A stretch of DNA of 64,000 nt, from NCBI RefSeq assembly GCF_018991925.1, contig NW_024732415.1:1341526-1405525 (forward strand), in the 5' to 3' direction. The notes beneath the pieces were generated by a model. It did not search any database. It was not told the origin of the DNA and saw only the letters and a program-made list of their open reading frames with translations. A program made the position numbers and the translations under genes. The DNA is from Homarus americanus. Taxonomy: Eukaryota > Arthropoda > Malacostraca > Decapoda > Nephropidae. Shown here in pieces: positions 12,838-25,223 of this stretch; position 1 is the stretch's first letter, and the number at the start of each line of letters is the position of its first letter.

Positions 12838-12885
12838 TTTAGATAGATCAAGGGACACAAACCTAGAGTGAGGGAGAGGTGCCAT
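12838..12885 (+). repeat. Dispersed repeat fragment (family D, copy 2)
   Basis: GATAGATCAAGGGACACAAA then CCTAGAGTGAGGGAG resembles the fragment at 1035-1085, including the purine-rich 3' side. Diverged. Confidence 0.4.
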
Positions 12886-13912
12886 ATAAATGTAGAAAGT
12901 GACTTGAAATGGTAAAAATAAGTCAAAACACACACTTACAAATATCCTAAACTTACACATTCATGCAGTATATACACCGATTCTTCGGAGAACCACCAGT
13001 CATCATTTCTAAAATGTAAACTGATTGATTTTCTTGATAAATCAGATGACTAATTTTTCTCCTTGCAGAGTCATAACCTGCATCCTAAATTAACCTGAAA
13101 AGAAGAATTGTAAAGCAGATTGAGAGAGAAAATACCCAAGACATTAATCATAAATATGGTGACATAAACAACAGTCATTATGGATGGTGATACAGTGACA
13201 GACTGCTTAAGAAAGTCAGGTAAGACACAGTAAAATCACTTATAGTATCAACCAAGGATAAAAAAATGAGCAAGCAAATTTTTTCTGGAAGTTATCTGGT
13301 GAAAAGTCCCGAAAGCAATTTTTTTTTTCAAGTTGCTGCTATCATGACCGAGTGGTGGGTGTTACACTACACTCTTAATCTATCGTATCTTTATTATACG
13401 GGATAGAAAGGTGTTTTTGGTGCATATAACCACATGCTGCCCTGTGTACTATAGCCCCATACAACTTCGACAAACATGCAACAAAAGCAGATCGTTACAA
13501 CAAAACGGTCCATAAAAATATCTCGTGTTAGTACATTAACTTGCAATTATTCCCCCCCTGGATTATAATCTTCACTAGATTTCAATGCTGGGGAATTCTG
13601 TAATATTCAATCTATAACTAATTCAATTAATCACTGATCTTGCTTTGTATCCCCCCCTCCACACACCCTGCATCTGGCCTAACCTGTCCATCAGGTTAAA
13701 TTCATTTGTTTTTGTTAAATTATGGTTATTTTTCCATTATACCATTTGACTGTAATTAGGTGATGCAGATTGCTTCATTTTATACATTAACTGATGGTCT
13801 AGAAGCAGTTAAGAGCGATAATGATAACCTCATGTGATATAACTTAACTGATGATTAGGTAAATACTCCTGTATGATGAAGTGAGAAAAAATATATGCAT
13901 ACACATCCTGGA

Positions 13913-13985
13913 ACTACCTTTAGAATCTACGCCCCAGCTTATTTCATCTGAAGATTAATCACCCTAATGCTAACCTAACCTAACT
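13913..13985 (+). repeat. Foldback family F, single arm plus TAACC pentamers
   Basis: Contains GCCCCAGCTTATTTCATCTG and AAGATTAATCACCCTAATG, then CTAACCTAACCTAACTTGACC. It matches the left arm of the complete palindromic copies at 36298-36464 and 60160-60312. No opposite arm follows, so this copy is truncated. Its pentamers run into the 3' side of the decayed zinc-finger array. Confidence 0.7.
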
Positions 13986-13989
13986 TGAC

Positions 13990-14700
13990 CTTCATCTTTA
14001 CTAACTTGACCTTCATCTCTGCTAACTTTATCTGGATATATATTAAGGTCATGCTGCTTCATGTTACACTTTAGAGATGTTTTATATGAACATAAGTGAC
14101 AAGAATAGCATTTCACCCCAGAATGAGTCAAGTTATGAAATCTCAGGTTAGACGTTGTCCTGCCGTGATAGGAGCAGCGTTGACAGGCATAAGGTTCTTC
14201 TCCCAAGTGAATTAAAGTGCGATGATGAAGGCATGACTGTTTATCTGTCCCATAAGAACACTTGGCACAACTATTTAGCTTCTCAGCAAGATGGGAACTA
14301 TTGTACTTCTTGAATGTACTTTGACTCTTAGTTTTGTAAGGGCATAAGTGAAAGTGATGGGTTTTTATCATCAGTATGAGTATGTTGGTGTCTTCTAATG
14401 TGTAATAAAATGGCTGTGGTATATGGACAATGATTGCAAGAGAAGGGAGGTGTCCATCCAAATTTGAGTTGTGTTTTTGATCTAACAGATCAAAGATGGC
14501 ATGCAAACAGGTGACGTTTTGAGTGAATTAAATTGTCTTTTTAACGCTCCTTTTGTTTTACTTCTATAAGGACATTGATTACAAGTAAATGGCTTCACTC
14601 CTGTATGGATCCAATTGTGCTCTTTAAGATGGGCATTTTTGTGGGAAGAAAAAGGGCAATGAGAACAAGAACGACATTTCTTTACTGTTGCAGTTTCTCA
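13990..14700 (-). pseudogene. Decayed C2H2 zinc-finger array
   Basis: Reading the minus strand from about 14700, a run of finger modules is visible: CSHC..HLKEHNWIH (intact), CNQCPYRS..., FACHL..., CNHCPYTT..., HLCPYKT..., CAKCSYG..., CQRCSYHGRTTSNLRFH (intact), CHLCSYKT.... They cannot be read in one frame. There is a one-base insertion around 14532-14537, a TGA where a zinc Cys is expected (14490-14492), another frame change at a T-run (14362-14366), a His-to-Tyr change (14303-14305), a His-to-Arg change (14219-14221) and a degenerate last His. Spacing and TGVKPF/GEEPY-type linkers identify classical C2H2 fingers. The array starts about 130 bp downstream of the stop of the BTB gene, the usual place for the DNA-binding module of a BTB-ZF protein. 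Indels in homopolymers might be sequence errors, but the stop and ligand losses are substitutions. Confidence 0.75.
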
Positions 14701-14826
14701 GTGATTCTGGGAATATTGGATTAAATTTGAGACATTCTTTTCTGTTTTTGTAAAGAACCTGTCTTGGATATCAGCCTTGGTGTTTTCTTGTAGTAATATC
14801 TTGGCTTCCTTTTGATGTGTCTTTGT

Positions 14827-17800
14827 TTACCAAAAATTAAAAGGTACTTCCTCACTTAAATTTATATCTATGTCAGTATCTTCTTGGTTGGACAAGAAAC
14901 TGGAATAATTTATGGCTGTATTTCTGTGTTTATCTTGTGTGCTGAGGTTACTGTGATGTGCTTGTGGATCATCCAACACACCAACTGAAGCATATGTGTA
15001 ATCAACCGGATGATCAGAGACACTTGGGGAGGTGCAGTCATTGGGATGCGAGTCTTCAACTTTGGATTTGTAATGACTGGTTGAACAATTGCCAGGATTG
15101 TTCTCCAGCTCGTTAACCTCTGGACCCATGTCTGCTATCACAACCTGAGTGTAGACAATATAAATATCTGTATCTTCTACTACATAAAGAACAATAATTA
15201 ACCAAACACTAGTGATAATTCAGTATGATTTTGGCTTTACACAAAATAAAGTACAGTACATTACCATCCTATATTCTGTGTGCCCAAGTTCTACTACCGC
15301 ACCCAGCACGTGAGGATGCAAATGACAAAGTGAATGATTTAGTGAAGAGTGCTTAATGCATTATAATAAGTTAGTAACATAATGTATGTGTGAATATACT
15401 GGAACCCGCCTGAAGTTGTTAAGGGGCTACACACTGTAGACAGTTTCTGTTCCTCTGCATCATCTTTTCAGGTACCGTATGTTTCTGAGGAAGGATTTTA
15501 GATTGAGGGGGACATTTGGCCCAGACAATTGTAAGGTCTCAACCTAATAAAATGTCTCATAATGAACACCATAGTGTGAGTGAGGTACACCCAGTGCATA
15601 AACGCTGCAAATAAACCAATTTATTGATAATTATAATTATGTCCCAAATGAATGGTGTAGTTTTCAATTAACATATTAACAACTACCAGATGACAGAGTA
15701 TGTACATGATTTTTATTTTTATTTTTAATTTTACACCATAAAAGCCTTTTCCAGACTTGAGGCAAGATGACCAAACCGATGCTGAGTCTGTGATTGTTAG
15801 CATTCAGTAGCTGGAGTTACCTCACTACCTTGGCACGATGCTGGTCCATCAAAGAATTGTTCCACCATTATTCAGCAGCTAATAGGTTATTCCATTACTA
15901 CTCCTCCAAGTGGCAAAATCTGGAACAGATTATTTACACTAAGCTACAGATTCACACATTTATTATGGATCTTTGGAAGGTGTGTACACATTACTGGATA
16001 TGATGATATTGTATTTCAATCTATTAGTACAAAATATGCTCCTTGTACAGTACACTAGTCTTTGTACACTCAGACAAAAAAGTAATACACCATCATGTAT
16101 GTCTGCTGATACTGATTTACATTTTATGGACAAGCATTTTGCCAGGGTGATGAGATACACTACAGTACAGTACTGGCTGGTGAACAATACTACACAGCAT
16201 TGAGCACTTGTCTGGCTACCCTGCACCAATGGAGAAAAAGGTTGGAAAGACTGACAATACATCATCCACTTACCCTCGGATTAAGTCTTTTTCCCTCTGA
16301 TGTCATAACCGTGGCTGCAGAGACTTTACTGGTGACTTTAGTCTTTGGATGCATGTCAGCAGTGTGTGTCTGGGATGAATATAAATTTACATCAGTTATA
16401 TCCAATGCTGAAGAGGCACTTATAAAAATATATTATGATACACTTGAGATGATCAATTGTTTTCCCCCTTTAAAGGTTTTTCTCACAGGAAGACAAGGTG
16501 ATGAAATAAACACATGTATCTATTAGGTTGTCTGGTGGTACTGAGTAGGTGTTGTCAAGGTGATGGTGTGTGTGTGTGTTTATGGAGGGAAAAGCACACT
16601 GAGTTTGTAAGCTTAAATAGATTAAGAATTTCTTACTAAATGACAATATGTTGGTGCATTTGTTCCCTACCCTCTTTCACATCTCTTTACATCACTTCAC
16701 CGGTCCGCAGATAGAAGTCAGTGACGTTCTATAAGGTATTGTGTAGTAAAACCTTAAACATATAACATGCTTGTAGTCAGAGGTAGTGAGGGAGCTGTGT
16801 ATTTTACATTCTTAGTCTGGTTACTATAGCGAGTTCCAGCCACTGTACCAGGTGGATTGTCGGCAACTGTACGTCACCCACTCACGTCATCCTTCTTTCC
16901 TGTTTACCATTCCCACGATACATAATAATCTTCAAAAGACAGCATGATTAACTTTATAAATGGTTAATCTGCTCTTCTTTTGATCAACCGTCCTTCATTC
17001 TCAAATAAATGTCGTGTGGGGGAAGAATAGTATATAACACCTCACAAGACACAGAGACTTCCTATTCAGCTTCTCATTTCCTGGCTGCCATTTAATATTT
17101 CCACACATAAAAGAGAGAAGAGAAAAATATCTACAGTGTTTATGTATACAGTACATTATTATTAAGGAGTTTACACATTATCACCAAGTAATATAAGAAT
17201 ATCAATATCCTATTCATCATCATAGTTTTACAGCCTCTTGAACCCTTGCCTTGTGGGATTTCTTTCAAGCCTCGTGTAATGCCTTAAGAACTGTACTGTA
17301 TAGTCACCCACAAAAATCCTGTCACCTCTCCTCCTGATTTTAAGGTTCCTGTTTATCACGGGTGCTAAAATATAAATCATTAGGGTTCTCGAGTAGAAAT
17401 AAGACCTTGTATAAACATCAAGGGGAGAGTGGTATGTGATGTATAGTGTGTGAGAGAGAAGTGATGAAAATACATGTATACAGACAGACTATTGCTTAAA
17501 TAGAAAATAAAATAAAGCTGCGTATAGAATTTATTCCAAAAAAGACAAAACACTGCCGACATTTAACGACAACTGGCGAAAGGATGGGTCCAAGTTCTTC
17601 TCTAATACTAATAATTTTATTGGTAAAACATCTACGGCTCTCGTTGGTATAATACAGGATTGGATTTGCCAGCCCACATTCCTTGACTAGATGAGGGTTA
17701 CATTAAGCCCCAATCAGGTCATCCTCTCCCTTGTTTATATAATAAATATGAGAATGATAATCTCAATACAGATACACAGGTACAACCATAAATTGGGTAA

Positions 17801-20800
17801 CACCATCCATTCCTTTAATCAAAACACAGGATATGTACAGTAGCTAAAACAATTACTGTACTGTATCTGTGCAGGTGGGGGTCGATATTCTCCCAAATTT
17901 ACTTGTGACTAGTGACAGCCGTCATATACATGTACCAAAATTTATCATCCATTGTCTCATAGTGTTTCCCACAAAGTATGCACAAATAGTTGTTTTAGCT
18001 ACTGTACAAAACAATGTTTGAGTGTTGTTGGTCTACACAGTACAGTATACCACAATTTGTAATGACGAGAAATTCTTTACAGTAGATTAAGAACATCAAG
18101 ACGTAATATCAAAATTATTCACACCAAATTATGAAAATATACATATATTTACACTAATAACACATAACTGGAAAAGCATACAAGATACACAGTTGGGAAT
18201 ACTTGACGACACGAATGGGATAAATACAAACACAGACTGCACCGTGGAAAATATCACCCACTCATTGCTAATTAAAATATTATTGATTTACATTAGCAGC
18301 GTTTAATGTTGCAGTCCTTCTTAGCGATGTATTTGGTCGCACGTGAGCCGAGCGAGAGGAGGTTAGGCCATTACTGCGGATGATACTGTACCTATATATG
18401 GGAAGACTGGGTGAGCATCTTCCTGTATTTTCTGGTCTAATACACCTTTGTGTTCTTTTGTGGATTTTATGAACTGTATTAAAATTGGCATCCTTGTAGT
18501 GAAGGGGTTAATAGCAGTCATGACCATCTACAAATGAGAGTAAAATGTGAGTGTACAGGAGACATTAACAGTATTTGAGTGTACAGGAAACATTAACAGT
18601 GTTTGAGTGTACAGGAAACATTAACAGTGTTTGAGTGTACAGGAAACATTAACAGTGTTTGAGTGTACAGGAAACATTAACAGTGTTTGAGTGTACAGGA
18701 GACATTAACAGTATTTGAGTGTACAGGAGACATTAACAGTATTTAAGTGTACAGGAAACATTAACAGTGTTTGAGTGTACAGGAAACATTAACAGTGTTT
18801 GAGTGTACAGGAAACATTAACAGTATTTGAGTGCACAGGAAACATTAACAGTGTTTGAGTGTACAGGAAACATTAACAGTGTTTGAGTGTACAGGAAACA
18901 TTAACAGTGTTTGAGTGTACAGGAGACATTAACAGTATTTGAGTGTGCAGGAAACATTAACTGTATTTGAGTGTGTAAATATCATAATACAGTATGTCTT
19001 ATCAAACAAAATAATCACCAGGTGTCCAAAAAAAATATAGGCATACCTGTACTGTATATTTTGCCAAACTAAATGCACACCTCAATTTAAACGTGACCTT
19101 TTTTTTTAATAAGTTTGTTGCTAATCTGATAATGTTTTAATCCCCAAAGACAAGTACTGTACTGTATATAAAACCTGATAATTTACCTAATGAAGAAAAG
19201 GAGCCATAGATCACCCGAGGCACTTGGGTGTACACTGACGACAACACCAGTTATATTTCTTAAGGTAATCGTGGTTGAATGGCGTGACTTAATATCTGTT
19301 TGTCTCTCTAACTCATCGCTCGATTATGACAAAACTGGCGTCAAAAGATAGAAAATTTAGTCTAGATTAAGGATATGGAAATAAATCTTGAATCACTGGG
19401 GTATAAAGTGATTTTGTGTGTAGTTGCCTCTCATGCACTCTCTTTTGTTTGCCAGTGATCAAGCTCACCAACAGTTTGGGATGGGATAGATTTGTCTAAT
19501 TTTTGGTAAAGTTGAAGACATGAGAAACTTAACAGGTGTAGCATAGAGACAACGAGACATAATCACCACAAAATACTACATCATCTGATGTGCGTATAAA
19601 AATGGTCATAGCACTGGACATTACCATCATATAAAATAAATCCTCTTTAGTGTATGTATAATACAACAGTAGCATCTGACATTACCATCACTACAAAATA
19701 TATTCCATTTGATGCGTACATAGAAACACACAGACATAGACCTATCTTAAATTCATCATTTATTGTGTACAAGAAACAAGAGAATTCAATTGGCAAACCA
19801 AACCTTAAATAATTATCCATTACACAAAGTCAAGGGAAAGAGGGCCATGTCTCATGAAGAGTCAAGAGTTAGGTGAATATCATGAGCTAAAAATATTTAC
19901 TGTACCAATCCTGATAAAAATGAGCCAAAAAAAAAAATCTTGATAAATGTGAAACAAAAAACCACATTCTTGATAAAAATGAGAGAAAACCACATTTTTT
20001 ATTAACATGTATAAGACATTTAAATACCTAAAATTGTCAACAACATTTTAATAAACATGATTCGATCTCTAATGAAGTCGATTATGAAATGTCCCTTAGC
20101 TACTACCCCTTCCACTAGAGCAGTGCTTTTCAAACTTTTTTTTACTGCGACCCACAGCCAGAACAACAATTTGAATTGCGACCCATTAAACCTAAGTGTA
20201 ATGATATGAAATGAGTAAATCAAAGACAAACACTGTTCACAATTTTCCTTTATTTAGCATCGACAAAATTCATGTAAATTTCTCATGATTACGGGGGAAA
20301 AACTACGATTACGAATTTTTCTACGCAAAACGGATAACATGAGAGGTAAAGAAAGAATCAGGAAATGCTCTCCTTGCAGTCGCTTCCTAGACTGTGGAGT
20401 GTACATTACAATAACCAAGCCTAAATTATGGTGCATTTATTTTTTTTCTCATTTATTTTTGCGACCCATTTTTATTTTGCGACCCAATTTATTTATTTCG
20501 CGACCCACTGAAGGGTCGGGACCCATAGTTTGAAAACCCCTGCACTAGAGTATACAGTATAATTCAATATCTCCTGTCGGTGGATACGTAGGTCTTTATA
20601 TTGGGGTGCTAGGTCAGTAGACGGTAAAAGTAGGAATACCTGGTAGATATGAGGCGATTCTAAGTCTTTTGTCCCTTGTGTTAAAGTTTGCCAAATCTCA
20701 GAAAGGACCCTTGGGTAACTTAAAGCTCAAAATTCTAAAGTAGTCTTGTAAAATCTCTGGCTTGTGTAGTTAGCCTTCCATACATGTATAAAGGGGTATC

Positions 20801-23800
20801 TGGGTGTCTGTCTACAAAGCCTTAACCTACGAGGGATTCACCTAAATTTTACATCCTGTTTGATCCTAATGGCACGCACAGTACAGTAAATTCACAATAC
20901 CGTACAGCTAGTTAGTTAAAATCCCTTGGAGTCAATCGTGTTCACCCTAGTTGAAAGGTTTGACACTTGCTTAATGAAAGTGAGCACGACCAACCATTAG
21001 TTTGATTGGTGGCTTCATCACACAGCACACTCAGCCATATCTGAAATCTTACAGCTAAATGTTCTAAAACGGGTTTGGAAATCATACAATAAGGTAAATC
21101 TAGCAACAATCATTATGTGAGTAAACTACCTTTCTGGAAGAGGTGCAAGTGTTGCTATCCTTCCTGGGTCTTCCTCTTTTAGCAGTTTTCTTAGTGGTGT
21201 ACGACAGACGCTTCGAGTTCTTCTGTACAGCTCCAACTTCGGCGCTGCCACCGGACGCTTCCAGTACCTCCTTGCCTTGCCTGATCTTTGGCTTATATTT
21301 ACGTTTTGTGGATGTCACATGCTTCGAGCCATTTGGTAGAGCTCCAACTTCACCTCTGTTACCGGACACTTTGAGCGCCGCCACACATTTACGTTTCTTA
21401 AAGTATCCTCGAATTATTGGTCGACATCCGCGCCATTTATGTTGTACAGTTTTTATACGTTTTTCACTACTCTGATTCACTGAACCGTCATCCGGCAAGG
21501 GCACTTTTCGTGGGCGTCCTGGTTTTCTTTTAACCGGTACCTCTAGAGTGACAATTGGTTGTACATTTTCTTCCACAGACAAGATTTTTTCATTGGCACT
21601 GGTATTCGTAGAGTCACCATTACGACTGCACTGTTCTATAGATCCCGATCCAAACATCTCATTAGTATCCAAGTTGTCACCCGAATTAAAGGCGCTGTTG
21701 AATCTTATGTCACCGTCACCATTATTCAAGTGAAAAGAATCGGACGTGCCACAGTTCGGTTGTGCATTACATTCAAGTGTGTCGCCTGTATTCAAAATGA
21801 CGTCACTCGCTTCCCTTCTATGATGCCTATTGTCTATGGTATGTTCTGCTGTGTTGGAGTCATAACCGTGATTACCGGTATCTGTGAGGAGAAACCCGCT
21901 GATGGTGTTTCCTAAAATGATGTCAGTGCTGTCTATACTGTGGTCTTCTAGCAAGGAATCACTGAGTTCATGTTTCACTTGTATCTCCTCTCTCTCAAAC
22001 TGAAAGTTATAACATAATATTAGGATCTTGTAATTCAACAGTAACAATAATAACAAGAAGATTAGCTGTGTTATTCAATTAAAAAAAAAATATTGTGTAA
22101 TTCAATTTTAAAAATATAGTACAGTAGTCCCTTCCAAATGCCACACATAATGTTTGCTTCTGAAAACTCATGGCATTAGCAAACTATTGTTTCAATGGAA
22201 GATAAGAGGATGCATTCCAACCCCCTCCACTAAATCCCATTTATATACATACAGTAGAATGTTGATTTAAAGCAATTCAATTTAAGAATATTGGATTAAA
22301 GCGAATCTTGCCTATTTTGCGAGAGTCAATCTGGCACATCATATTTTAAAATTTGCGCCTAATGTTTCTCTGGGCACGCTACACTGTTCTAAGGGCAAAG
22401 CTGTACTGTAAATGTACTCAAAATAATGTACTAAATGATTATTAAAATTTTTCTCTAGTGCAAACTATAGCATGTTTAAATTCAAATTATATTCTCCCCA
22501 TCACTTCTGTGACATTTTATAAGCAAAGAACATAAACTCAAGCTAAAGGACATAAATAAACAAATAAATAATTCACTAGACCTTTGGTCCCAAATGTCAA
22601 AAATGTCACTTCCTTACCCCCCCCCCCCATCTTCCCAGCCAGGGTTTGGTGTTTTAGGCTTAAAGTTTTTATCTCATATAATGTCACAGACTAAAGTTAG
22701 GAGAATATAATTTGTATTGCTGGAATCCTTGCAAGATAGCCAATAATTTGAATATAAACGTCATTTATTTTGCTCAAGAGGTAAAATTTTTTGCTCTTTT
22801 AATAAAATTCTTAAATTACAACTAAAATCTGTATGTCTAATGCGAGCTATAGCATGTTTATATTCAAATTAATCACTATCTTATAAGAATTCCAGCAATG
22901 TTAACTAAATTCTTCCATGTCAGTTCAGTGACATTTTATAAGAGAAAAACTTAGTCACTCTTAAGGACAGATAAATAAATCAGCACTAGACCTTGGCATC
23001 AACTGTCAAACATATCACCTCACCTCCCTCCCCCACCATTTTCCTAGCCAGTAAATACAGTAGACCATTTCTCATCTCTTTATTTTAGCTGTGTTGATTT
23101 ATGAATGTTTGTTTTAACATAATACTACAAAAAAACAATGTTTTGTTTATTCTAGGAGATGGGGTGAGGCACATCTGGGTAGAGACCCAGTCTTTTCAGT
23201 ATTTTGTGTTTCTCTCAAGTACCAAACTAAATTATTCAATTGAAACAACACTTCGATTTAGTGCGAATTCAGTGCGAATTCGGTTTAAAGCGACCTCTCT
23301 TGGAACTTATCTCAAGTTATATCGACTATGTTCTGCTGTACCAGTATAGTATATTGTACATGAACTGTACAGGCATACAAAAAGTCAAATACTTTGCATT
23401 CTGGGAAATTTATGAACAGTCAATAGTGGGTTAAATGCAATAACATACACTTCTTTTGTTCAGCACAAAAAATAAGTTTCATAAACTTTTTGTTTTTGAT
23501 TCAAACTGTACTTGTTTATTTCTTACAACCCAAAACACTAGGCTTACCAAACAGTGTGTAAATTTATATCTTCAGGTATGACAGGTTAGTAAAATATGGA
23601 GTGAACTTCTTTAACACAATGTGATGGAGGGAATAACAGCAAGAGAACCTCATATCTCTGTGGTCAACCTTAACACATATCCAGGAGGGGAGGGGGGGGG
23701 ATACAGATGTACCACAAGTGACTATAGTAGCATAAACAATGTATGGAAGAGCTTCAATCAGAATGTGCAGTGCCTGGTGTGAAATGGGCTCTTAAATTCT

Positions 23801-25223
23801 TGATTGGATTTTTTTTCTTCTTACATATTTTCTGGATCTCCAAACCAATTTCTTTTTTAAATCATTCATATATAAGCCACTCATAGTATTTGCAAATATT
23901 TTATGATAAAAGGCAAATCATTCGCCTGCAAATTCAGCATTACAGAGGCCAGCATTTGAGGAAAAATTGTATAAGTTACCTGTACTGTATGTATTTCTCC
24001 ATCTGAGGTGTATATGGGGGCAAAAGATATAACTGCGAGGAAACATAAAACTGCACATACTGTATACAGAAATTTAGTTCAACATTCAATGGGACAGAAT
24101 TAAACTCATAGAAAAGTGTAAATCAAAATGACCCCAGCTACCTTCCTGTCTACATGGTGGTACATACAGTACATGTGATCTCTACAAGTTATAAAATTTT
24201 CTTAATTAACATAAAATACAATAGAATAAAATGTCCTTTATTACCTCATCAAGAGATTCCTCGGGTTCTACATCAGCTAACTGTTGGCAGACTGCCCCAA
24301 ACTTTGCTAAACTGATGGCAGAGCCCGGCACAATGCTCGGATGAATTACTTGCGATTGTCTTGGTCGTTTGACTTGTTGGCACTGGTTATCTAGGTCATC
24401 CATCATTCTCTTGGTGCTCTCTCTTCCTTGCTGTATAATACCAGTCCTCATGTTTTGTTTCTGTTTACATGGTGACTGAGCATTAGCATGTCTGTTTGTT
24501 AAATCCCTGTTAATTTCCGTGTCGCTCTCCTCATCTGAATCCTCCGACAGACCTTTCACCTTTAAAACAGTGGCTGTGTGTAATACACCACCAAGGCTCT
24601 TCTGGAAAATATTTACCTCTCCACAATACATGTATGAGAGGATAGCTTCAAAGTGAGAAGCTTTGATATCTGCCAGGACAATCATGGGTTGTTTGATAGT
24701 AAGTTGACTATCAAGCTGATAAAAAATCTGCTCAAAGTAGGTACTTGAAGCTGCCAAAATTATCTTGTGGACTGGAAAGAAGCGTCCTTCACACATTACT
24801 GTAGCATCACAGTACTGTTCCTGGAAATAGTACACAAAATATATCAATCAATGAGAATAAGCATGGAGTGTCTATATGTGGCTGCCAGAGTTCAAGGCCA
24901 TTATAGCTCAAACCAAAGGACTCGAAGCTGTGCACAATGTTAACGCTACCAGTGTGCTAGCAGCTCAGAGAATGATTTCACTCCAATACAATGAACAAGT
25001 AACCATTCTGTAGTAATCTTAATCATCCAAACTATTGTACTGTACTATTACTGTACTCCACACCTGTAATTATCTATAACTCACAGGTAACGAATCAATA
25101 ACCCCATAGGCTGTACACACACACACACACAGTTAATCTTACCTTATGTCTGATGCCTGATAACATGTGTACGATGGTGGGGTGATGGTCGTTCCACCTA
25201 AGACATAGACTCGTCTCGTCCAT
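14827..25223 (-). CDS. BTB/POZ (TTK-type) protein with two AT-hooks
   Basis: Minus-strand exons: 25223-25143, 24820-24245, 21999-21130, 16369-16274, 15144-14827; all junctions phase 0; 646 aa. The N-terminus MDETSLCLRWNDHHPTIVHM, then YCDATVMCEGRFFPVHKIIL and SYMYCGEVN, is the BTB fold of the arthropod tramtrack/lola/broad group, a dimerisation domain of nuclear transcription regulators. Exon 3 encodes an acidic, Ser/Asn-rich region followed by two AT-hooks, KRKPGRPRK and AKRGRPRK, which bind the minor groove of AT-rich DNA. The 96-nt exon 4 was found from splice sites alone and is less certain. Exon 5 ends ...FNFW-TAA; a potential donor (TTTTTG/GTAAAC) overlaps the stop, so splicing into the finger array may once have occurred. 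A 5' UTR acceptor (TTTTAG) lies 11 bp before the ATG. Intron 3 carries a hAT element and a minisatellite; intron 2 carries a 1.1-kb TIR element. Confidence 0.85.
18541..18978 (+). repeat. 28-bp minisatellite, about 15 copies, in BTB-gene intron 3
   Basis: Unit GAGTGTACAGGAAACATTAA plus CAGTGTTT repeated head to tail about 15 times, with few substitutions (GAGACATT versus GAAACATT; GTATTT versus GTGTTT). Variants are interspersed in blocks, a sign of unequal exchange. Unit length equals that of the array at 61563-62395, but the sequences are unrelated. Confidence 0.95.
20121..20542. mobile_element. hAT-type non-autonomous DNA transposon with 8-bp target duplication
   Basis: Starts CAGTGCTTTTCAAACT and ends AGTTTGAAAACCCCTG, imperfect inverted repeats of the CAGNG type. 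It is flanked on both sides by the identical 8 bp CACTAGAG (20113-20120 and 20543-20550), the target duplication length of hAT elements. The inside repeats TGCGACCCA-type motifs near both ends. At 422 bp it has no transposase. Inserted in an intron of the BTB gene; the perfect duplication suggests a fairly recent insertion. Confidence 0.93.
22252..23338. mobile_element. 1.1-kb TIR element (family B) in BTB-gene intron 2
   Basis: Left end TA|CAGTAGAATGTTGATTTAAAG; right end ...CGACTATGTTCTGCTG|TA, whose reverse complement is CAGCAGAACATAGTCGATATA. TA on both sides fits a Tc1/mariner/pogo-type target duplication. Inside are two diverged direct repeats (about 22456-22640 and 22840-23050) sharing CTATAGCATGTTTA, GTGACATTTTATAAG and CACTAGACCT. 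No transposase reading frame. Confidence 0.75.

Larger units (their letters stand above)
9166..13912. other. Gene-free stretch between THOC7 and the zinc-finger relic
   Basis: AT-rich, with no exon I can support on either strand. It contains many CAGTACAGTA/TACTGTA motifs (about 9720-10390), an ATT microsatellite with a SINE-like poly(A) tail (11098-11301) and a family D repeat fragment (about 12838-12885). Small ORFs here have no recognisable composition. Confidence 0.6.

Noticed and set aside
16200..16526. 108-aa plus-strand ORF
   Set aside because: Antisense to the small BTB exon at 16274-16369; no coding character of its own.
18541..18978. Regular 28-bp repeats considered as a CRISPR array
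   Set aside because: No unique spacers: units are head-to-tail tandem copies, and the DNA is eukaryotic with introns.
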